This document shows positions 6,290-9,566 of a stretch of 9,566 nt of DNA, in pieces. The notes below the pieces were generated by a model. The model did not search any database and was not told the origin of the DNA. It worked only from the letters and a program-made list of their open reading frames with translations. Origin of the DNA: JAGVMG01 sp964461105 (GTDB taxonomy: Bacteria > Chlamydiota > Chlamydiia > Chlamydiales > Rhabdochlamydiaceae); the NCBI GenBank assembly GCA_964461105.1, contig CAYWSY010000077.1, positions 1 through 9,566 of the forward strand. The letters run 5' to 3'. Made by a program: the position numbers and the translations under genes. How positions within the stretch are numbered: the first letter of the stretch is position 1; every line of letters starts with the position of its first letter.

Positions 6290-7255
6290 ATGAAACCAAA
6301 AAATAAAGAGAGACGGTGTAAAAAAATTGCAACTCCATGGAAATTTCTACTTTCTGGATTAATCTGTCTTTTGATCTTCGCCTATATACAAGGGGAGAGA
6401 AATCTCCCCCTTGCGGCTTATGAAGGAAAAAGCATAGAAGAAATTTTGCGAATAATGCCCAATAAAGATAAAAAACGTCTGGAGTATTTTTTTCGAAATG
6501 CTATTGATTGGGATGCGATGGGTTACGTTCTCTTTGGGAACAAACCAATGGCATATTTAGAAGGGTTTCAAAAAAAGCTCTCACCATTTAAGAGCATCCC
6601 TTCTTTTTGTTATGCGCTTTCTCCCCGCCGCATTCAAGCAGAGAATGGATTTAAAACATGGAAAAAATATGAAACGTTGTTTCCTATGACTCGATTTATT
6701 TTTCTTTATGAAGAAACTGATTCTGACGTAATGGGATTATTCATCAATAAAGACGCTTTTAATCAAAAAGTTCGAGAATGTGCAGATGATTTTAAAATAA
6801 TTTTGCAAAAAGATGTATCGGGAGAGCAACTCTTAGCTGAGGCTCATCAAACGCCATTACTTTCTAGAGTTCTCCAAAATCATGATGTCTTGATGGGAAT
6901 TCTTTTTGGATTTGGTCGAGAGAATGCTTATGCATTTTACCAAAGATCTCTCTTGAGATCGAGAGAGCAAAAAAGAGAATTTCGTGAAACGTTTCGTTTT
7001 GGAGATCCATGGAAAAAGGAATTTGAAGAGTTGAATAAGAAATGGGATAGCATCAATTGGGTGAGTCGATATATCACTGGTGATCATTTAAAAAACTTAG
7101 AATTAATCACGTATCCCGGCTTTTTAGCACTTTTAGAAAGCGATGAAACCCAGCAGCTTAAAGAAGATTATGTTAATACAAGAAAAAAAATAATCGATTA
7201 TTATCAAGACAAAGACTTTCTCGAATCAACGTTAAGAATGTTGACCTCAGAGTAG
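6290..7255 (+). CDS. Single-pass membrane protein of unknown function, chlamydia-like family
   Basis: A 321-residue protein. A basic N-terminus (MKPKNKERRCKK) precedes one hydrophobic segment at about 17-34 (WKFLLSGLICLLIFAYIQ). This predicts an N-in anchor with about 285 residues outside the inner membrane. Recognisable blocks are GYVLFGNKPMA (78-88), LFPMTRFIFLY (130-140) and LMGILFGFGRENA (201-213). They recall hypothetical proteins present in several copies in environmental chlamydiae; I know no function for them. The ATG at 6290 is preferred because the protein then begins with its basic stretch. An in-frame GTG at 6236 would overlap the preceding gene by 41 bases. The ribosome site (AAAGAAGA directly before the ATG) is poorly spaced, so the start is less certain than the frame. 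The gene looks more AT-rich than the one before it, which hints at a different history even if they are now co-transcribed. Confidence 0.7.
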   Translation: MKPKNKERRCKKIATPWKFLLSGLICLLIFAYIQGERNLPLAAYEGKSIEEILRIMPNKDKKRLEYFFRNAIDWDAMGYVLFGNKPMAYLEGFQKKLSPFKSIPSFCYALSPRRIQAENGFKTWKKYETLFPMTRFIFLYEETDSDVMGLFINKDAFNQKVRECADDFKIILQKDVSGEQLLAEAHQTPLLSRVLQNHDVLMGILFGFGRENAYAFYQRSLLRSREQKREFRETFRFGDPWKKEFEELNKKWDSINWVSRYITGDHLKNLELITYPGFLALLESDETQQLKEDYVNTRKKIIDYYQDKDFLESTLRMLTSE

Positions 7256-7329
7256 CGCTTATCATCTCGGCTTTGTACATTGAGAACTTAAATAACCAGA
7301 AAGAAAAATCATTTGCCGGTGATGTTGAA

Positions 7330-7346
7330 GGTGCTCTCCGAGCACC
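7330..7346 (+). terminator. Candidate terminator hairpin after the membrane-protein gene
   Basis: GGTGCTC (7330-7336) and GAGCACC (7340-7346) form a perfect 7-bp stem with a 3-base loop, 74 bases after the stop. Only ATTT follows instead of a long T-run, so termination would be weak or the hairpin may serve mRNA stability. Confidence 0.4.
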
Positions 7347-7372
7347 ATTTCATAGACTCTCTTCATACGACC

Positions 7373-7414
7373 ATTTTAACTAATACGTTAATTTAGTCGC
7401 GACTATTTTAACTA
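7373..7414. promoter_or_regulatory. Direct repeats flanking a 12-bp palindrome, operator-like
   Basis: ATTTTAACTA occurs at 7373-7382 and again at 7405-7414, 32 bases apart (about three helical turns). Between them lie TTAAC/GTTAA arms (7376-7380, 7387-7391) and the perfect palindrome TAGTCGCGACTA (7394-7405), which is GC-rich at its centre within an AT-rich region. This layout suits a transcription-factor site upstream of the RasGAP-like gene, but the factor is unknown. Confidence 0.35.
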
Positions 7415-7485
7415 TGCCATTAAAACAGTCAAACTTAAGCGACTCACAGTAAATGAATTAGTATTTTTTAAAAACATTTTTAACT

Positions 7486-7504
7486 CAAGCAAGTTGTGTG
7501 CTTG
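7486..7504 (+). repeat. Small hairpin in the leader of the RasGAP-like gene
   Basis: CAAGCA (7486-7491) and TGCTTG (7499-7504) are complementary around a 7-base loop, 83 bases before the start codon. It may be part of the 5' leader; it is short enough to be chance. Confidence 0.25.
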
Positions 7505-7587
7505 TATCACCATTTTTCTCATTTCTGTACCAAAGAAACCAGCAAAGGAAGATAGTTTTGCCAAAGGCATCACACCCGAGGTGATTT

Positions 7588-9333
7588 ATGTCTTCTTCCA
7601 CACCACTGATTTCTGACTCCTCACTACAAACCATTCTTTCTGAAACAACCTCCTCTTCCGGATCCACTCCCCGTGAAGACGCTCCCCCTACGTCGACAGC
7701 AACACCGCCAACGGCAATCCGCCTCCCGCCCTCGCAAAACCAATCCTCATTGCGCTCTCTTCTTGAAGACCCACCTGCTTCAACGGCCGGAAGTTCTCCA
7801 CCAATTGTCCCTCTATTACCTCTCGGCCAACTCTCAAGTTCCGCTCCTCCTAGCAGTTGCCTTGCTGAATCTCCTCCTAAAACAACCAATCGCCCCTGGA
7901 GGATCTTGTCACGATCACGCCACCAACTTCCCCCGCCCGTTCCTCGACTAGAACTCGATCGCGCTCTTACGAGCAGCTCATCAATGAGCTCAAACTCTGA
8001 GAGCCCCCCCTCAAACAAATCAGGCAAGAAAAAAGCCTCAACTCTTAAAAGAAACTACCACTACCAGCCTCCAATCGAACAATCCATCTCATCCGATGAG
8101 GTTAGAAAAAAACATAGTTCCTTCTTTGACGATGTCCTCCATATGGTCTCTCCCCGCTCTCACCGCCCTTCGAGCCGCTCTGCTCCGACAACTCCAACTT
8201 CAAGCTCAAGCTCAAGCTCAAGCTCAAGCTCACAACCCAAATCCCAAGAGAGCCAATCATCCCTTTCCCATACCTTACAAGCGCCATTTTCCCATGCTCT
8301 TCTTAATGAGAATGCAGAAGTAGATCAACAACTCTTAAAGTCCATTCATACTTTTTGCGCCCAAAATCCAGATCATCTATCTTCCCTTGCATTAATCTTG
8401 TCTCTTACGATCAAAAAACTCTCGAAAACAGACCAAGATCTCTTCTTAACTCAGCTTTTTATAAGTGGAAAACACGTCCCTTTCTTAAACCTGCTCTTAA
8501 GACAGTCTGGAACTGATTTAGATGCCGTTGCCACAACATTTCTGGATGCCGCTTACTTTTTTCAAATGAACGAACACAAGCTCATCAAACGAATTGCACA
8601 ACACACCCAATGCGATTTAATAGGTCAAAAACAATCAACCCTTTTCCGCAGCGCCTATTTCTCTTCCATCCTCTGTAAACAGTATGGAATCAAATGCGAA
8701 AAAGAAAACCTTCATTCCTTTTACACCTTTCTTCTGGATGAATTGAAAAATATGCGCCTCTCATATGGAGATTTCTACCTGCTGGATCAATCATTTACTA
8801 ATCACTTCGATCCTCATGACCCTCTATTTGCAATTCTTTCACCCAGAATGAAAACTGAATTTCTCAGTAAACGAAGAATTCAAACCAATTTCTTTAACTT
8901 GTTTGCAAGAGTCGCACTGGATCGACTCTACCAGCTTGAATGTTCCCTTCAATTCCGAAGAGCTCTCGCCCAAAGACGCGCTGTCATCACAAGATTTCTC
9001 GAAACACCCTCTCATACCACCCCCTCTGCATGCAGCTCCTCATCAAGTTTTTCCTTGGCATCTAGATCCTCATCGCTCTCAGGAAATTACGTTGGAGAGA
9101 TCCTCTTCTTAAGGATGATATGCCCAGCACTAGCCACTCTTTCACAAGACCCACAAGAATACGCCCTGTTAATTCCCCTCTCTAAGCTGCTCAATCAAAT
9201 GACCTATGAAATCCAGTATAAAATTCCCTTTGATCCCTCGAACGGTGATCCTCTCATGCATTCCTTAAACACGCTATATGTGAACTACATCCAACAACAC
9301 CAAGGATTCCTTGAGCGCAACTCCACGGATTAA
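7588..9333 (+). CDS. Ser/Pro-rich protein with a C-terminal RasGAP-like domain; candidate secreted effector
   Basis: A 581-residue protein. ATG 7588 has GAGG six bases upstream. Residues 1-230 are rich in Ser, Pro and Thr, apparently disordered, with a basic patch (KSGKKKASTLKR, 144-155), a proline stretch (LPPPVPR, 114-120) and an 11-Ser tract (205-215). Residues about 235-575 are helical and carry RasGAP hallmarks. STLFRSAYFSSILCKQY (350-366) matches the arginine-finger loop and following helix of human p120GAP (TLFR around R789), with R354 as the finger. EILFLRMICPAL (504-515) matches the FLR-x-ICPA motif, with R509 equivalent to p120GAP R903, which positions the finger loop. The region between the two arginines is longer than in p120GAP (155 versus 114 residues), partly through a Ser-rich insertion (475-499). 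RasGAPs speed GTP hydrolysis by Ras-family GTPases, which bacteria of this kind lack, so a role inside a eukaryotic host is inferred. The flexible Ser-rich N-terminus is compatible with type III secretion. Activity and target are untested. Confidence 0.8.
   Translation: MSSSTPLISDSSLQTILSETTSSSGSTPREDAPPTSTATPPTAIRLPPSQNQSSLRSLLEDPPASTAGSSPPIVPLLPLGQLSSSAPPSSCLAESPPKTTNRPWRILSRSRHQLPPPVPRLELDRALTSSSSMSSNSESPPSNKSGKKKASTLKRNYHYQPPIEQSISSDEVRKKHSSFFDDVLHMVSPRSHRPSSRSAPTTPTSSSSSSSSSSSQPKSQESQSSLSHTLQAPFSHALLNENAEVDQQLLKSIHTFCAQNPDHLSSLALILSLTIKKLSKTDQDLFLTQLFISGKHVPFLNLLLRQSGTDLDAVATTFLDAAYFFQMNEHKLIKRIAQHTQCDLIGQKQSTLFRSAYFSSILCKQYGIKCEKENLHSFYTFLLDELKNMRLSYGDFYLLDQSFTNHFDPHDPLFAILSPRMKTEFLSKRRIQTNFFNLFARVALDRLYQLECSLQFRRALAQRRAVITRFLETPSHTTPSACSSSSSFSLASRSSSLSGNYVGEILFLRMICPALATLSQDPQEYALLIPLSKLLNQMTYEIQYKIPFDPSNGDPLMHSLNTLYVNYIQQHQGFLERNSTD
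8203..8232 (+). repeat. In-frame hexanucleotide tandem repeat (AGCTCA x5)
   Basis: Five perfect AGCTCA units, preceded by TCA, encode alternating AGC/TCA serine codons for the 11-Ser tract of the RasGAP-like protein. Because the unit is six bases, slippage would add or remove two serines without breaking the frame. Confidence 0.9.
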
Positions 9334-9423
9334 AAATAACAAACAAAAAAGATATTTTGACTGCAGCGGGAATTGGGAACGGAGCTAGTAGTCTTTAAAT
9401 AAAGTTGTTAACGTTAAATAGAA

Positions 9424-9459
9424 ATGTCACCTTTTTCTTAAAAAAAGAGACGTGTTTTT
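9424..9459 (+). terminator. Candidate rho-independent terminator of the RasGAP-like gene
   Basis: CTTTTT (9431-9436) pairs with AAAAAG (9442-9447). A lower stem continues as ATGTC (9424-9428) with GACGT (9449-9453) across small bulges and one wobble pair. Five T follow at 9455-9459. It lies about 90 bases after the stop. The stem is AT-rich, so strength is uncertain. Confidence 0.4.
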
Positions 9460-9501
9460 GAATCTTAAAATTTATTATATCAGTTTTGACTTTGGATTTC
9501 A

Positions 9502-9566
9502 ATGGGGAGTTTGAGGGGGAACCCCCTCATGAAAGAATCTAGATATGAAGTCATTAAAGTCCAACG
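9502..9566 (+). CDS. Possible 5' end of an unidentified gene, cut by the window edge
   Basis: From ATG 9502, or the in-frame ATG 9529, the frame stays open to the edge; from 9529 it begins MKESRYEVIKVQ. GGA five bases before 9502 could be a ribosome site. For 9529, the only G-rich site is GAGGGGG (9513-9519), which is paired in a hairpin. Twelve to twenty-one codons are too few to assign a family or to be sure this is a gene. Confidence 0.25.
   Translation, partial: MGSLRGNPLMKESRYEVIKVQ
9512..9529. repeat. Perfect GC-rich 8-bp hairpin
   Basis: TGAGGGGG (9512-9519) and CCCCCTCA (9522-9529) are exact complements around AA. No T-run follows. The right arm ends on the A of a possible ATG start (9529), so the hairpin would hide the only purine-rich ribosome site for that start. 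It could also be part of a dispersed repeat or mobile-element end, which cannot be tested in this window. Confidence 0.6.

Larger units (their letters stand above)
7256..7587. other. 332-base intergenic region rich in palindromes
   Basis: No credible gene is seen. It holds a GC-rich hairpin after the membrane-protein gene, a direct-repeat and palindrome cluster (7373-7414), an AT-rich stretch (about 7459-7483), a small hairpin (7486-7504), and the ribosome site GAGG (7578-7581) of the RasGAP-like gene. No convincing -35/-10 pair was found, although the gene must be transcribed from here or from further upstream. A minus-strand frame entering from 8027 down to 7485 is a shadow of the Ser/Pro-rich coding region. 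Confidence 0.6.

Noticed and set aside
7260..7275. TCATCTCGGC shared with the left end of the window (33-42)
   Set aside because: Only ten bases match and the flanks differ; likely chance.
7485..8027. 180-codon minus-strand open frame
   Set aside because: It is antisense to the Ser/Pro-rich start of the RasGAP-like gene. Its Gly/Glu/Arg-rich composition is what reverse-reading serine and proline codons produce, and it has no recognisable domain.
8203..8232. CRISPR-like short repeats
   Set aside because: The units are contiguous 6-mers in a coding serine tract with no spacers.

Overview
The window most resembles the genome of an amoeba-associated chlamydia (a Waddlia-, Parachlamydia- or Simkania-like member of the Chlamydiota). 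Evidence: moderate-to-low GC, an outer-membrane barrel of the Legionella/environmental-chlamydia pore family, ribonuclease-inhibitor-type leucine-rich repeats, a chlamydia-like single-pass membrane protein of unknown function, and a gene with a eukaryotic-type RasGAP signature. A Legionella- or Coxiella-like host is the main alternative. No rRNA, tRNA or marker gene fixes the taxon.

Layout. Positions 1-5461 are all read on the minus strand. In order of transcription they are: an outer-membrane beta-barrel protein (5461-4538), phosphoenolpyruvate synthase (4465-2093), a 493-residue leucine-rich-repeat (LRR) protein (1941-460), and a 99-codon gene (331-32) that resembles the N-terminal part of the LRR protein and ends at a TGA, after which its frame stays open to the window edge. 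From 5545 everything is on the plus strand: a secreted, possibly lysozyme-like protein (5545-6276), a single-pass membrane protein 13 bases downstream (6290-7255), a 332-base gap with several palindromes, then a 581-residue Ser/Pro-rich protein with a C-terminal RasGAP-like domain (7588-9333). The last 233 bases hold a terminator candidate, a strong GC-rich hairpin, and a reading frame that runs off the edge.

How it fits together. The barrel gene and the secreted protein gene diverge from an 83-base region with a good sigma-70-like promoter for the barrel gene and a weaker overlapping one for the opposite strand. PEP synthase is a central-carbon (gluconeogenic) enzyme and looks functionally separate from its neighbours. 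The LRR pair and the RasGAP-like protein are the host-interaction candidates. The RasGAP-like protein has an apparently disordered Ser/Pro-rich N-terminal half, an in-frame hexanucleotide repeat encoding an 11-serine tract, and both arginine motifs of RasGAP domains (TLFR and FLRMICPA). It is the most interesting object here: a probable secreted effector that would switch off host Ras-family GTPases.
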